A stretch of DNA of 64,000 bases from positions 1,901,353 through 1,965,352 of the forward strand of contig CP092873.1 of NCBI GenBank assembly GCA_030710605.1, written 5' to 3'. The notes below the pieces were generated by a model. It was not told the DNA's origin. It ran no database searches and saw only the letters and a list, made by a program, of their open reading frames with translations. How positions within the stretch are numbered: position 1 is the stretch's first letter; each line of letters begins with the position of its first letter. The position numbers and the translations under genes were made by a program. Shown one piece after another: positions 44,001 through 53,116 of this stretch. The DNA comes from Cordylochernes scorpioides (taxonomy: Eukaryota; Arthropoda; Arachnida; Pseudoscorpiones; Chernetidae).

Positions 44001-44512
44001 TTAAAGGAAGGTTCAGTGAAGTTTTCAGTGTATAATTCATTACTTATATTTCTAAAGTTTTTTTAAAATCTCCCCTGACTAATATTCCATTTTAGAATTA
44101 TAAACACAAGGTAATAAGACCAAATCCAAATCAATAGTGTGTGACGTTTCGGTAACAGCGTTGTTACCATCTTTTGAATTCTGTACTTTTGTCTGAAGAT
44201 GCTAACAACGCTGTTACCGAAACGTCACACACTATTTATTTGGATTTGGTCTTATTACCTTGTGTTTATAATCTATAATCCAAATTGTGCTTTATCATTT
44301 TAGAACTACTAATTCAATCTCTGGTTAGAGTTGGTCAAGTTTTTAAAAAGTATAAAAGGTCAGCAAGTGTTGAATTGTTAGCTTACAAGGGGGAAGTTAT
44401 CCCTTACACCTGAATTCACCAACATGGATCTATAACCTGTCTGTGTGGTTGCAGCCACCGCCGGAACGACCACTATGGAACCCACAGTGGCGGTAGATGG
44501 ACCAATATGTAA
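35096..44512 (+). CDS. XRN2: XRN2 / Rat1: nuclear 5'-3' exoribonuclease 2, 15 coding exons
   Basis: Processive 5'-monophosphate exonuclease that degrades nuclear RNA and helps terminate RNA polymerase II. Exons: 35096-36217, 36277-36334, 36580-36725, 37425-37547, 38433-38673, 39427-39582, 39636-39725, 39818-40075, 40133-40212, 41101-41157, 41277-41345, 41468-41593, 42643-42710, 43197-43401, 44455-44512. All introns are GT-AG and the phases agree except between exons 4 and 5. There two bases are missing: a donor at 37559 (exon to 37558) would fix the phase, or a small exon was missed. About 952 residues, the usual XRN2 length. Seen: [10 protein letters not shown] start; [11 protein letters not shown] and [10 protein letters not shown] (catalytic acids); PGEGEHK; GADADLI; a CCHC knuckle [14 protein letters not shown] near residue 264; [21 protein letters not shown]-like segment; an RGG/Pro-rich C-terminus ending RWTNM. 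Exon 1 fuses 374 codons. Confidence 0.93.
36853..37048. mobile_element. Foldback MITE family A, near complete, in XRN2 intron 3
   Basis: Inverted arms of about 85 bp (ATTATAAACACAAGGTAAT at left, ATTACCTTGTGTTTATAAT at right) surround a core with GTCTGAAGATGG and GTTACCGAAACGTCAC. A further degraded half copy follows at 37055-37120. Confidence 0.8.
37215..37320. mobile_element. Foldback MITE family A, partial, in XRN2 intron 3
   Basis: Carries ACAAGGTAATAAGACC then GGTCTTATTACCTTGTGTTT and TAATCTATAATCCAAATTGT, so the arms are present but the central core is lost. Confidence 0.7.
37875..38395 (+). repeat. 74-bp tandem repeat, six units, in XRN2 intron 4
   Basis: TGCTATAGACAGGTCAC recurs at 37951, 38025, 38098, 38172, 38246 and 38320. 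Each unit also holds a second, shorter version of the same motif (TGCTATAGAGAGGGGG), so the unit itself arose by duplication. The flank (CCTGTCTATAGCGGGGCCCC, about 37892) looks like a MITE terminus whose end was amplified. Confidence 0.9.
38718..39300. mobile_element. Foldback MITE family A split by a LINE tail, in XRN2 intron 5
   Basis: Left part 38718-38868 ends ...CTGATGATGGTAACAAT; right part 39234-39300 resumes GATGGTAACAATGCTGTTAC. The inserted LINE fragment (38869-39233) has duplicated GATGGTAACAAT. Confidence 0.8.
38869..39233 (-). mobile_element. 5'-truncated LINE 3' end, minus strand, with 12-bp target duplication
   Basis: Begins with the (CTT)n complement of the (GAA)n tail and contains the 3' UTR shared with 27740-27990, extending 5' to GGTCCCAAGCCCGGATGAAA (minus strand). 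GATGGTAACAAT occurs at 38857-38868 and 39234-39245. Confidence 0.8.
40640..40810 (+). mobile_element. Foldback MITE family B fragment, in XRN2 intron 9
   Basis: Contains ACTTCTACTGTCCTTACTGC, GATGAAAAAATATTGGGAGG and GTGGTGAACCCTCCCAGC. The same segments occur at 49290-49480 and as a hairpin at 57815-58099. Confidence 0.7.
42815..42920. repeat. Imperfect inverted repeat in XRN2 intron 13
   Basis: TGGAGGTGGTCTCTCACCAG at the left and a CTCTGATAGAAGGCCACCTCC-type right arm form a hairpin. A related hairpin lies at 52765-52870. Confidence 0.5.
43590..43783 (+). mobile_element. 5'-truncated LINE 3' end, in XRN2 intron 14
   Basis: Contains GGCCTGCCACTGAGTAGTGC and ends GGAGATAAGAAGAAGAAGAA, the UTR and tail of the LINE at 27050-27990. 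Confidence 0.75.
44095..44290. mobile_element. Foldback MITE family A, complete, in XRN2 intron 14
   Basis: Arms of about 85 bp in inverted orientation, ending in CAAATTGTGC at right. The core has both a forward (CTGAAGATGCTAACAACG, 44193) and an inverted (CGTTTCGGTAACAGCG, 44146) version of the hammerhead-like segment. Confidence 0.8.
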
Positions 44513-44569
44513 ATAAGCTGCTCCCTCCATATGTAAATATGTCGAAGCTCTGTACTCTTCATTTGTCGC

Positions 44570-44575
44570 AATAAA
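44570..44575 (+). terminator. XRN2 polyadenylation signal
   Basis: AATAAA 58 bp after the stop codon, followed within 30 bp by T/G-rich sequence (TTGTCGTCCTTGTCTC). A fitting cleavage and polyadenylation site. Confidence 0.75.
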
Positions 44576-44710
44576 TTGTCGTCCTTGTCTCTCCTGCCTC
44601 ACCACAGTCAGGGATGTCGTAAATTTTAGTGAATCATTTATTTTCACCAATATTTCACTTGGCTGAACACCAACCTTTATCAAGGTATTATAACATATTT
44701 AATGTGTTAA

Positions 44711-44834
44711 GGCACAATTTGGATTATAGATTATAAACACAAGGTAATAAGACCAAATAAATAAACAGCGTTGTTACCGAAACGCCACACACTATTTATT
44801 ATTTATTTGGATTTGGTCTTATTACCTTGTGTTT
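44711..44834. mobile_element. Foldback MITE family A, short copy
   Basis: Begins GCACAATTTGGATTATAGAT and ends ATTACCTTGTGTTTT, with only a remnant core (GTTGTTACCGAAACGCC). Confidence 0.75.
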
Positions 44835-44997
44835 TAATGTGTTATTTATTTAATAAATAATGTTAATTATTTGATAAATAATTCCTTGCTTCTTATAATG
44901 GCAAAATAATAACAAAAATAAAATTTAAATGCTATATTTATTCTTGAATTGATTTATTTATTTTTGTAAATTGGAGTGTTGGTCTTATTTCTAGTTA

Positions 44998-45423
44998 AAC
45001 TCATGGATAAAACTTAAGGAAGTTGTACCTTTTAGCATATATATCAGGATTCAGACAATAACTCTGAAAGATATTACAGTGACCTTTATTGAAGACACAC
45101 GAGATAACCAATATACACTCATGGACAAAACTTGAGGAAATTGTACCTTTCAGCATGTATATCGGGATTCAGACAATAACTCTGAAAGATATTATAGTGA
45201 CCTTTATTGAAGACACACGAGATAACCAATATACACTCATGGACTAAACTTAAGGAAGTTGTACCTTTCACCATATATATATCGGGATTCAGACAATAAC
45301 TCTGAAGATATCACAGTGACCTTTATTGATGATGTACAAGATAACCAAGTGTGAACAAAATTACCTTAAAAAATAGATAACTGGTGACATCAAAGACTCT
45401 TCACTTCCTTTGTCCATGAGTGC
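44998..45423. mobile_element. MITE family C with about three internal 118-bp units
   Basis: Termini ACTCATGGATAAAACTTAAG at left and, in inverted form, CTTCCTTTGTCCATGAGT at right. CAGTGACCTTTATTGA or close variants recur at about 45076, 45194 and 45313. Same family as 48510-48718 (one unit) and 59714-61692 (sixteen units). Confidence 0.8.
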
Positions 45424-45709
45424 AGTTATAAGAATTGACAATCTTTGGTCTAAATGGGTCACAACTGTTCCAAGAAGACATTCAGCCACCTGGAATATGA
45501 TAAGTGCCTATACTCTCTTTGTTATTTTCATTCATAAAAGGATTTTTATAAATGTTTGACCATTTCTCTCAGCTTTTATTTCCGATTGATTACTCACGAT
45601 GACAATGCAATTATTTGGTATTTAAGACATTTTAATTGGTCCATATCATCCCTATCATTATTATATACCTTGTATAAAATTTTGGAAAATTCCATCTATT
45701 TGTAATGAG

Positions 45710-46187
45710 AAATGCATTAGGAATTATACATTTTACAGAATTTAAGAAAATAGATGTGAGAAAAAGAACTCTCCCTTTTAATGCTGTGTTTTCTCAACTT
45801 CTTGAAATAGTGGAGAGCTTCAGATCCTGAACTCTTTAAAATGGAATCTTCAAGTGATGGCATCAACATTGCACTTTGGAATTCTTCAGCTCATATTATT
45901 TGGATTAGGTCTTATTTTCTTGTATTATAATCTATAATCCAAATTGTGCTTAATCATTTTTGATAGACTTCAATGGACCTAAGAAGTTATTCTTCCTATG
46001 AGCTGAAGAATTCCAAAGTGCAATGTTGATGCCATCACTTGAAGATTCTATTTTAAAGAATTCAGGATCTGAAGCTCTCCTCTACTTCAAGAAGTTGAGA
46101 AAACACAGCATTAAAAGGGAGAGTTCTTTTTCTCACATCTATTTTCTTAAATTCTGTAAAATGTATAATTCCTAATGCATTTCTTAT
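45710..46187. repeat. Long inverted repeat, arms about 187 bp
   Basis: Left arm 45710-45896 (AAATGCATTAGGAATTATAC at its outer end) is matched in reverse complement by 45996-46187 (GTATAATTCCTAATGCATTT), with few mismatches. The 100-bp spacer holds a scrap of MITE family A (TATAATCTATAATCCAAATT). Confidence 0.85.
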
Positions 46188-46419
46188 ATACCTTGTAGTT
46201 CTAATCCAGATTATATCATTATTGTAAAAAAATATGTAGCTATTATAGTTAGAGCACTTTAAATTTCGATAGTTTTTTTGGTTGAAAACTCCCTTTAAGG
46301 ATAGAATCTTTCTTCCTTTTAAGCAATAGTTTTAAAAGTAAGTTTATGCTTCTGATTGGATATAAGTTGAAATTGTGCATACCACACAGACATGATATTT
46401 ATTTTATTTAAAAAAAGAA

Positions 46420-46815
46420 TAATAAGTGAAAGAGGGAGGGCATGGCTCATCTGTGGTGAACCCTCCTAACCGTGTTGTTGTTTCTTATCCCCTTGTGTAA
46501 AGATTACACAAATTCCATGAGTCCATGCTCCTCGAGCTGTTTTATGATAAGTAGCAGCCTCTCCCAAAGGTCCTGTTTAGTACATCTAATGCAAGCCAAA
46601 ATGTGTTCTGGAGCTACAGGTGCCAAACTACACTTTGGGCAAGTGGGGTAGATTTTGTTATTATTTTCTATCTTCAATGGCTTGAGATGTTCTAAATCTT
46701 GTTGTTTGATGCTGTCTATTTCTGACAGTTATATATATACCGTTATATCAGAGTGGTCTCCATTCTGTTCCACCATTGATGAGCCATGTCCTCCCTCTTT
46801 TTCCATTGCAGTATA
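46420..46815. mobile_element. Foldback MITE family B-related, diverged
   Basis: Left GAGGGAGGGCATGGCTCATC near 46432 and right GATGAGCCATGTCCTCCCTC near 46779 form outer inverted arms. Between them is sequence related to 40230-40390 (CCAAAGGTCCTGTTTAGT). Confidence 0.6.
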
Positions 46816-46841
46816 ATCTCATGTAAAGGATAACTTATGAA

Positions 46842-47122
46842 TACACCTATCCCCCGATTTACACGGTACTTGTTTTACACGTTTTCGCTTTTACACGGTT
46901 TTCCAAATAAGTTTTTTTTTTTTTTTTTTATCGCACTATACTAAATGCTACTGTGATTGAACACATGCGCTGTGTACACATCTTACGAGGAATCCCGAGC
47001 TTATGTGCTGACTACAAATTTTAACCTGTCAATGCATTTTATTTCTGTGTACACCTATCCCCCGATTTACATGTTTTTCTCAGGAACGTATCTATTGTGT
47101 AAATCGGGGGATAGGTGTATAC
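46842..47122. mobile_element. Small TIR MITE
   Basis: Left terminus ATACACCTATCCCCCGATTT and right terminus AAATCGGGGGATAGGTGTAT are perfect inverted repeats. A third, internal copy of the motif is at about 47050, so the right end is itself a hairpin (47050-47120). Confidence 0.75.
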
Positions 47123-47477
47123 ATATTAAAAAAAGAAAAAATAGCTTTAAAAAAAAAACCTCAAATTCTCAGCAAATGATGGCGTTGAGTTGATAATGCA
47201 ATTTGAAAAATAAGCTATAATCCACGTTGAGTTACCTTTTTAATCAAAAGTCTTGCTGCTAAAATCATCCAATAAATAACATTGATAAAAATAGCATTGT
47301 CATCGGGAGTGAGACTAAGAGGGCTCAAATGTAAACAAATGTGAAATCTTTTGAATTTTATATATAGCTAAAAATATAAAAGAGGTTGTAGGGAAATGTT
47401 TATCATAATATTGAGGTAAACTCTTGCTAACAGTCTCTTCCTTTAGAGAAAGTTGTGAGGCATATCATTTTTGACAT

Positions 47478-47630
47478 TAACACAAGGTAATAAACCCAAA
47501 TAAATAAATAGTGTGTGACATTCATTACTTTTGTCTGAAGATGGTTACAAAGCCGTTACCGAAACATCACACACTATTTATTTATTTGGATTTGGTCTTA
47601 TTACCTTATGTTTATAATCCAAATCGTGCC
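47478..47630. mobile_element. Foldback MITE family A copy
   Basis: AACACAAGGTAATAAACCC at left, GTCTGAAGATGGTTACAAAG core, then the right arm to TAATCCAAATCGTGCC. Confidence 0.7.
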
Positions 47631-47764
47631 TTATCATTACATAATTATATTACATTAACATTTTTACATAGTTACATACTGGCTGTCCTCCTAGACCCAT
47701 TCATTGAACAGGCTGATGTTCTAGTTTTTACAAAGTTTGGGGAAGAGGAGCAGTGACAAGCTTG

Positions 47765-48290
47765 CTAAGCTCAGTTAAAAGTACACTGTAAGGGCTCCAG
47801 GGATACAGGATGTACTCCATGATAGGAGAACATGGTGTCTGTTCCTCATGTCAGACATTTCATATTGGAGCTAAGTCAGTGGCCTGCTACTGAGTAATGA
47901 TCCCAGTCTTAATGATGTTATACTTCGCCCTTGTATTGGCTCGTCCATTAATGAGCTCTACACATCCCCAGCACAGAAACCATCAACAAGCTCTACAGAC
48001 TTGATACCCTGATATGATTGTTGAGTGGAGATAAGAAAGAAGAGACCCATCCCCAGCACAGACACCATCAACAAGCTCTACAGACTTGATACCCTGATAT
48101 GATTGTTGAGTGGAGATAAGAAAGAAGAGACCCAGCACAGACACCATCAACAAGATCTACAGACTTGATACCCTGATATGATTGTTGAGTGGAGATAAGA
48201 AAGAAGAGACCCAGCACAGACACCATCAACAAACTCTACAGACTTGATACCCTGATGTTGTGTGGAGATAAGAAAGAAGAAGACTCATCC
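47765..48290 (+). mobile_element. LINE 3' ends, last part a four-unit tandem array of the tail
   Basis: After a LINE 3' UTR copy (47785-47960), a unit of about 80 bp ending TGGAGATAAGAAAGAAGAGA recurs four times (about 47979, 48058, 48137, 48217), each beginning ACACCATCAACAAGCTCTAC or a close variant. Confidence 0.7.
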
Positions 48291-48505
48291 TTTGCGTCTG
48301 GGTTACGTTCCAAAAAAACACGACGCAAAGTGAAAATATGTGAAGGCGCAATCAAAAACAAAGGTGTTGCCATATTTTAGAAAAAAAAAATTAAAGACTC
48401 GAATCAAAAATAACGCAACTTCGAAAATCTAACGACGCACAGTGAAAATCAGTAAAAATTAAGCAGCGACGCAACTTCGAAAAAAACGCAAAACGAAGCG
48501 ACGCA
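48285..48505. repeat. Inverted-repeat element with GACGCAAAGTGAAAATNTG motif
   Basis: TTTGCGTCTGGGTTACGTTC near 48290, then ACGACGCAAAGTGAAAAT and ACGACGCACAGTGAAAATC. The layout recalls a class of small MITEs; family not fixed. Confidence 0.4.
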
Positions 48506-48509
48506 TGTA

Positions 48510-48718
48510 TACACTCATGGACAAAACTCAAGGAAGTGGAAAGTCTTTGATGTCACTAGTCATCTATTTTTTTTTCAAGGGATCAGAGTCAATTTTGTTC
48601 ATACTTGGTAATTTCATGTCTTCAATAAAGGTCACTGTAATATCTTTCAAAGTTATTGTCTGAATCCCGATATACATGCTGAAAGGTACAACTTCCTTAA
48701 GTGTTTTCCATGAGTGTA
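48510..48718. mobile_element. MITE family C with a single internal unit
   Basis: TACACTCATGGACAAAACTC at left and GTTTTCCATGAGTGTA at right are inverted termini with TA. One copy of the 118-bp unit (GGTCACTGTAATATCTTTCA at about 48628) lies inside. Confidence 0.85.
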
Positions 48719-48779
48719 AATGGTGAAATGGTCAAATTTATATAAAAAACACTTTTATTTGACTTAAATAAAAAAGAGA

Positions 48780-49283
48780 GGATGTAAGATGGCAGATCAT
48801 TTATATCGAGGTGATCGATGGATAATTAAAGCGTTGATTGAACTCTTGGCTAAAGGAATTCTATATACAGTTACGAGCGTCATTCTTCATCTCTTAATCA
48901 GTCATCTCTGTTACCGTTTGCTTTTTTTTTTTTGGAATGGCGCCCTCCTATTGGTTGGCTACGATCACGCCACCTTTGCCCCCCCATCATGCCCCCCCCC
49001 CCCCCCACTCACTTTTTCGTTTTTGTAACCATTGTGTTGGAGCGGGTCGCTCCTTAAATAAATGCATATATTAGTTAACCAAATGGAATCCTCTCTTTCT
49101 TTTTCCCAGTAAGAGATGCCTACGGAAGCCAACAGAACATAGACAGATAAAGCACATAGGCTATAGTTATTAACTAACATATGCATTTATATAAGGCGCC
49201 AATTCATAATTGTAACAAATAGTATTTGAATCAAAACATTCAATCGGGTAAAACACGGGCGTTGCCCGGGTCATTCGGCTAGT
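48780..49283 (+). mobile_element. Helitron 3' part
   Basis: Ends with hairpin ACACGGGCGTTGCCCGGGT, then CATTCGGCTAG at 49272-49282 and T. GGCGCCAATTCATAATTGTA (49195) is shared with the short Helitron at 10578. The 5' end is not identified; the left limit is a guess. Confidence 0.6.
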
Positions 49284-49289
49284 AGAGTA

Positions 49290-49480
49290 TATAAACAGAA
49301 TGATCCAATACAGTATTAGAGCTCTAAAGAAGCGGTCTGGTAGATTAAATTGGCGAAACCGCTGGGAGGGTTCACCACTGATGAACCAAACCCTCCCAAT
49401 ATTTTTTTCATCGCAGTAAGGACAGTAGAAGTTTGATTTATTTATGGAAAAAAACATTCGCGTCTTAATGTCTTCATTCG
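49290..49480 (-). mobile_element. Foldback MITE family B arm
   Basis: Reverse complement of 40640-40810: GCGGTCTGGTAGATTAAATT, GAGGGTTCACCACTGATG, CGCAGTAAGGACAGTAGAAG. Confidence 0.7.
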
Positions 49481-49726
49481 TTAGACTGAGATGTGGTTTA
49501 CCAAGTGATGAATGATAAGACCATGAGTTTACACGGAGTTACAGCGAACAAACAAAAATGGAAGTTTCACATGAGATCTCTTTTTTTAGTCAGGAAACAA
49601 CAACTACATATGGCTTATAGGAATGGAAAACTAAACTTCTCGATTGAATAGCTATCATAACCTGGTCACAGTTATATATTGGAATACCAATACGTAGAAT
49701 GCATTCCTTTAAATATATAAAAAGAC

Positions 49727-49950
49727 ATATATATATTGGATCAAAATATAATTTATTTTACCAATATTTCAGTTGGCTGAACGCCAACCTTTATCAAGGT
49801 ATTATAACATTTTAAAGTGTGTTAACAACATGTGGCGCTGAGTTTGTTGTTGATACACATTAATATGCTATAACACCTTGATAAAGGTTGGCATTCAGCC
49901 AACTGAAATATTGGTAAAAAAAAATGATATTTTGATCCAATATATGTATT
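49727..49950. mobile_element. Foldback element family D
   Basis: Arms ATTGGATCAAAATATAATTT / ATGATATTTTGATCCAAT enclose inverted copies of CCAATATTTCAGTTGGCTGA and CCTTGATAAAGGTTGGC. A half copy occurs at 44640-44700, beside the XRN2 3' end. Confidence 0.7.
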
Positions 49951-49974
49951 TTTATTTAAAGATTTATTTAAGAT

Positions 49975-50062
49975 GCATCAGCCATGCATTCACCACTGAT
50001 GAGACAGGCCATTCCATTAATTTTTCCATTGCAGTAAGGGCAGTAGAAATTGTTTTATTTTG
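49975..50062. mobile_element. Foldback MITE family B fragment
   Basis: ATTCACCACTGATGAGACAG and CATTGCAGTAAGGGCAGTAG place it in family B. Another fragment lies at 51180-51290. Confidence 0.5.
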
Positions 50063-50382
50063 AAAAGAATCATACGCGTCTATAATAGTTTCGTATTTTG
50101 ATAAATATTTATTTATATGGATTGCTCTATTTTAAAAAATAATAAATTCCGTTTTCCATTTCATTGATTATTTAAAAATAAGCGAAATGACTCGAGGAAT
50201 CCGATGGCTTCTACTCAACAACGGTGTGGATTAACCAATGAAGAAACAATCCCTGAGGTTTTATGTTCTGACTTCAGAGACAAAATCCTCTACCATTGAT
50301 CCATTCATACGTAAAATGTTAAGGCTTAAGAATGGCAGGAATTCTTTCGTTGAACGTATTGTAACGTAGAAAGAAAATCACA

Positions 50383-50413
50383 TTCCAGAATGGAGATAGA
50401 ATATTCTAGAACA
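50383..50413 (+). promoter_or_regulatory. Upstream heat shock element array
   Basis: TTCcaGAA at 50383-50390, then GAAtaTTCtaGAAcaTT at 50399-50415, i.e. alternating GAA and TTC units at 5-bp spacing, the binding pattern of trimeric HSF. It lies about 130 bp upstream of the TATA box. Confidence 0.6.
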
Positions 50414-50690
50414 TTTAAGAATCATGTAGAAAAAGCGGACGACAACTGATTGGCCAATCTAAAGCTATTGCGCAACGCTCGGTGCTGGCGGCTTTCTGAT
50501 TGGCTGACCAACCGTGACCGTTCTGGAAATATCTACTCCGGGATATATAGGGATGAGAAACTCATGCCAGAAGGTAAGAAAGATAAGAAAAAGAAGTGTG
50601 TTGAAGAACGAAGCTACGTGGTGTACTCCAAGCAAGCTGCTGTCTCAAGAGGTCGGACTGCTGCTTACCGCCGACGCCGGTGTACTTCCT

Positions 50691-50720
50691 GGAAGATTCT
50701 AGAAGGTTCTACGAACTTCT
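50691..50720 (+). promoter_or_regulatory. Downstream heat shock element array
   Basis: GAAgaTTCtaGAAggTTC at 50692-50709 is a perfect four-unit array; a further GAA and TTC follow with irregular spacing (50713-50719). It would lie in transcribed R/U5 sequence. Confidence 0.6.
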
Positions 50721-50919
50721 GTCTCCTGTTCTGCTCCTGCTTTCCCTCACCGTGCTGCAGTTGGTGAGTTTGTAACTGCTGTTTTCTTTATTGTTGTTTT
50801 ATTTTTGCACTCTTCTGTAATTATTTTATCGATTAGACTTAAATAAAGTCCTAAAGATCCTCTGTACCCACGGAATTTATTCTTTGTCAACCAACAACGC
50901 AACAGTATTTTAATAATAA

Positions 50920-51115
50920 TGGTTGCAGGGTTTTCCCACTATGTACTAAGTGTCAACCTGCAACCCCAAAACACATTATTGACTGTATTGACTCATCCAT
51001 TTATGAGCTCTACTCTTCCCCGGCAGACATCATCAAAAGTCTCAAGCTTTACAAGCTTCATACCTTAGTATGATTGAGTGGAGATAAGAAAGAAGAAGAA
51101 GAAGACGTATTTTAA
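50920..51115 (+). mobile_element. 5'-truncated LINE: last codons, 3' end and (GAA)n tail
   Basis: One frame reads a short C-terminus with I-I-D-C-I-D-S-S-I-Y-E-L-Y-S-S-P, a pattern seen at the end of LINE RNase H-type ORF2 proteins, and stops at about 51068. The tail is GAGATAAGAAAGAAGAAGAA. Confidence 0.6.
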
Positions 51116-51619
51116 TTTTTTTTTAATTAATTGGAATAAAATAAATTTTTCCGCGTCATTCTCTGAGCGTGTTATATTACAGTGGTAGATTAAACTGGCG
51201 AAACCGCGGTTCACCACTGATGAGCCAGGCTCTCCCATTAATTTACAATTGCAGTAAGGGGAGTAGAAAATTGTTTTATTTCAAAAGAATCATACGCAGT
51301 CAAGAATAGTTTAAAATTCTGATGTTTGAATTCCCTCTACGCGCCAAAACATGAACCACAGATAGAGAGAAGACCCCGGGAATGTAATAGTGGAGCAGAA
51401 GACAAGGCTGCCGCTGCTGCAAAACGGAGAGAGAAATGAGGGAACTAGAGAAGAAAGAGTTTTCTCATATTTTTCCCGATAGATGGCGCAATCCAATCTT
51501 CTTGTTGCACGCGATCAGGAAATGTCTTTTTCTTTAAAAGTCAAAGTTTCGTCATCTCTTATTATTTTGTCACATTGTTTGTTTGGATCTAGGTTGACTT
51601 GAGGGAGAGAATTTATGAC

Positions 51620-52075
51620 AGTGGGGCTGACACTGTGGTTCAGCTGCCAGTGGAGCTGACACTGTGGTTCATCTGACAGTGGGGCTGACACTGGGGTTCA
51701 GCTGCCAGTGGGGCTGACACTGTGGTTCAGCTGACAGTGGGGATGACACTGTGGTTCATCTGACAGTGGGGCTGACACTGTGGTTCAGCTGACAGTGGGG
51801 CTGACACTGTGGTTCAGCTGACAGTGGGGCTGACACTGTGGTTCAGCTGACAGTGGGGCTGACACTGTGGTTCAGCTGACAGTGGGGCTGACACTGTGGT
51901 TCAGCTGACAGTGGGGCTGACACTGTGGTTCAGCTGACAGTGGGGCTGACACTGTGGTTCAGCTGCCAGTGGGGCTGACACTGTGGTTCAGCTACCAGTG
52001 GGGCTGGCACTGTGGTTCAGCTGCCAGTGGGGCTGGCACTGTGGTTCAGCTGCCAGTGGGATTCCCGTGAAGCCA
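51620..52075 (+). repeat. 29-bp minisatellite, about 16 units
   Basis: Unit CAGCTGACAGTGGGGCTGAC ACTGTGGTT repeats almost without change from 51620 to 52060. The centre units are identical; the edge units vary (CAGCTGCCAGTGG, CATCTGACAG). Confidence 0.9.
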
Positions 52076-52194
52076 GCTGAGTGGTTCAAGTACTGTTGAA
52101 ACCATATATACCGTTTACTGGAGTGGTTCCCCTCAGTGGTGAGTTGAATCAAACTCAAAACTGGGCAACTCTGTGCTTCACTTCCATCAATAAT

Positions 52195-52460
52195 TGACAA
52201 TATGACCCAGAATAAGTATATTGCTACGGCGTTTTATGGTTTCCACAAGTCCATATCTCAGAAGAAGGCCAAGTGACACTCACTCCTCACTTTCTTACTG
52301 CTACTCTTTTTGTGTTGTTTTTCTTTTTTTTTCTTCTTTTTCTTCTGTCTATATCGTTGTTTCCTTTGTCTCACTGCTTTGTTCTTATGCATACCTCTGG
52401 TGAATCCTGTATAGGGTCAGTGACCCTAAATTAAAGGCTTTTTGTTGTTGTTGAGTTGAA
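52195..52460 (+). mobile_element. Probable LINE 3' end with (TTG)n tail
   Basis: CCTGTATAGGGTCAGTGACC then CTAAATTAAAGGCTTTTTG and TTGTTGTTG give a retroposon-like 3' end. No coding part is recognised. Confidence 0.35.
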
Positions 52461-52764
52461 TCAAACAATAAATACACTTTGAAGAATTTAAATGACACAA
52501 CGACATCTATTTCTCCTTCGTTCCAGGCGGTGGATTGAAGGCTTCTTGTTTCTGACGGTGGTCGTCCAGGGCTGCCTTGGTCCGTCAGCATGAGACAGTG
52601 TTGTTGGAGTCTCGGCGTGCGGACCTCTTTGTCTTCAAGCGAAAGTATTTGATAGAACACCGGCCGTTAGAATAATCCACAAAGGATGATCCGATGTTTC
52701 CTGTATTCCCGGCACAACACGACAGAGTCCTACTTGATAGATCATAGCCACATATGTAAACCTG

Positions 52765-52870
52765 GTCCTCTCCTGGAGGTGGACTCTTATCAGAGGTTCT
52801 GTCATGTAAGACCAAGTCATAAGGAATCTTTTAACTGAAAGAGTCTCTGGTGAGAGACCACCTCCAGAAG
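52765..52870. repeat. Imperfect inverted repeat related to 42815-42920
   Basis: CTCCTGGAGGTGGACTCTTA at left and GAGAGACCACCTCCAGAAGG at right form a hairpin. Confidence 0.5.
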
Positions 52871-53116
52871 GGACCTGTTTAGCCATGTTTCCAGTATCTG
52901 TGTCAATGTGATGAAATTTGCAAGCTTGAAAATTATAAATATATTTTTTAAGGTTTATATTAAAACAACATATATTTAAAATAAGCACACTATTTATTTA
53001 TTTGGTCTTATTACCTTGTGTTTATAATCTAGTTCCAGTTCCAAATAACTTCATTAGGTGCCACCGCTCAAAAAGAACAACCAAGATCATCATATTTACT
53101 GTGTTATAGGGTTTGT

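Larger units (their letters stand above)
50360..50904 (+). repeat. Solo LTR with heat-shock-element arrays
   Basis: Begins TGTAACGTAG and ends CAACGCAACA, flanked by GTAT at 50356-50359 and 50905-50908 (4-bp target duplication). Inside, in order: GAA/TTC arrays, two CCAAT boxes (GATTGGCCAATC at about 50450, GATTGGCTGA at about 50498), TATATA (50544), a second GAA/TTC array, a splice-donor-like GTGAGT (50766) and AATAAA (50841). Its order is U3-R-U5, on the + strand. No second LTR or internal part is in the window. Confidence 0.75.

Noticed and set aside
49800-49910. Hammerhead-like TTGATAAAGGTTGG...CCAACTGAAAT in foldback family D
   Set aside because: Two core positions are changed (C3 and G8); at most a decayed relic.
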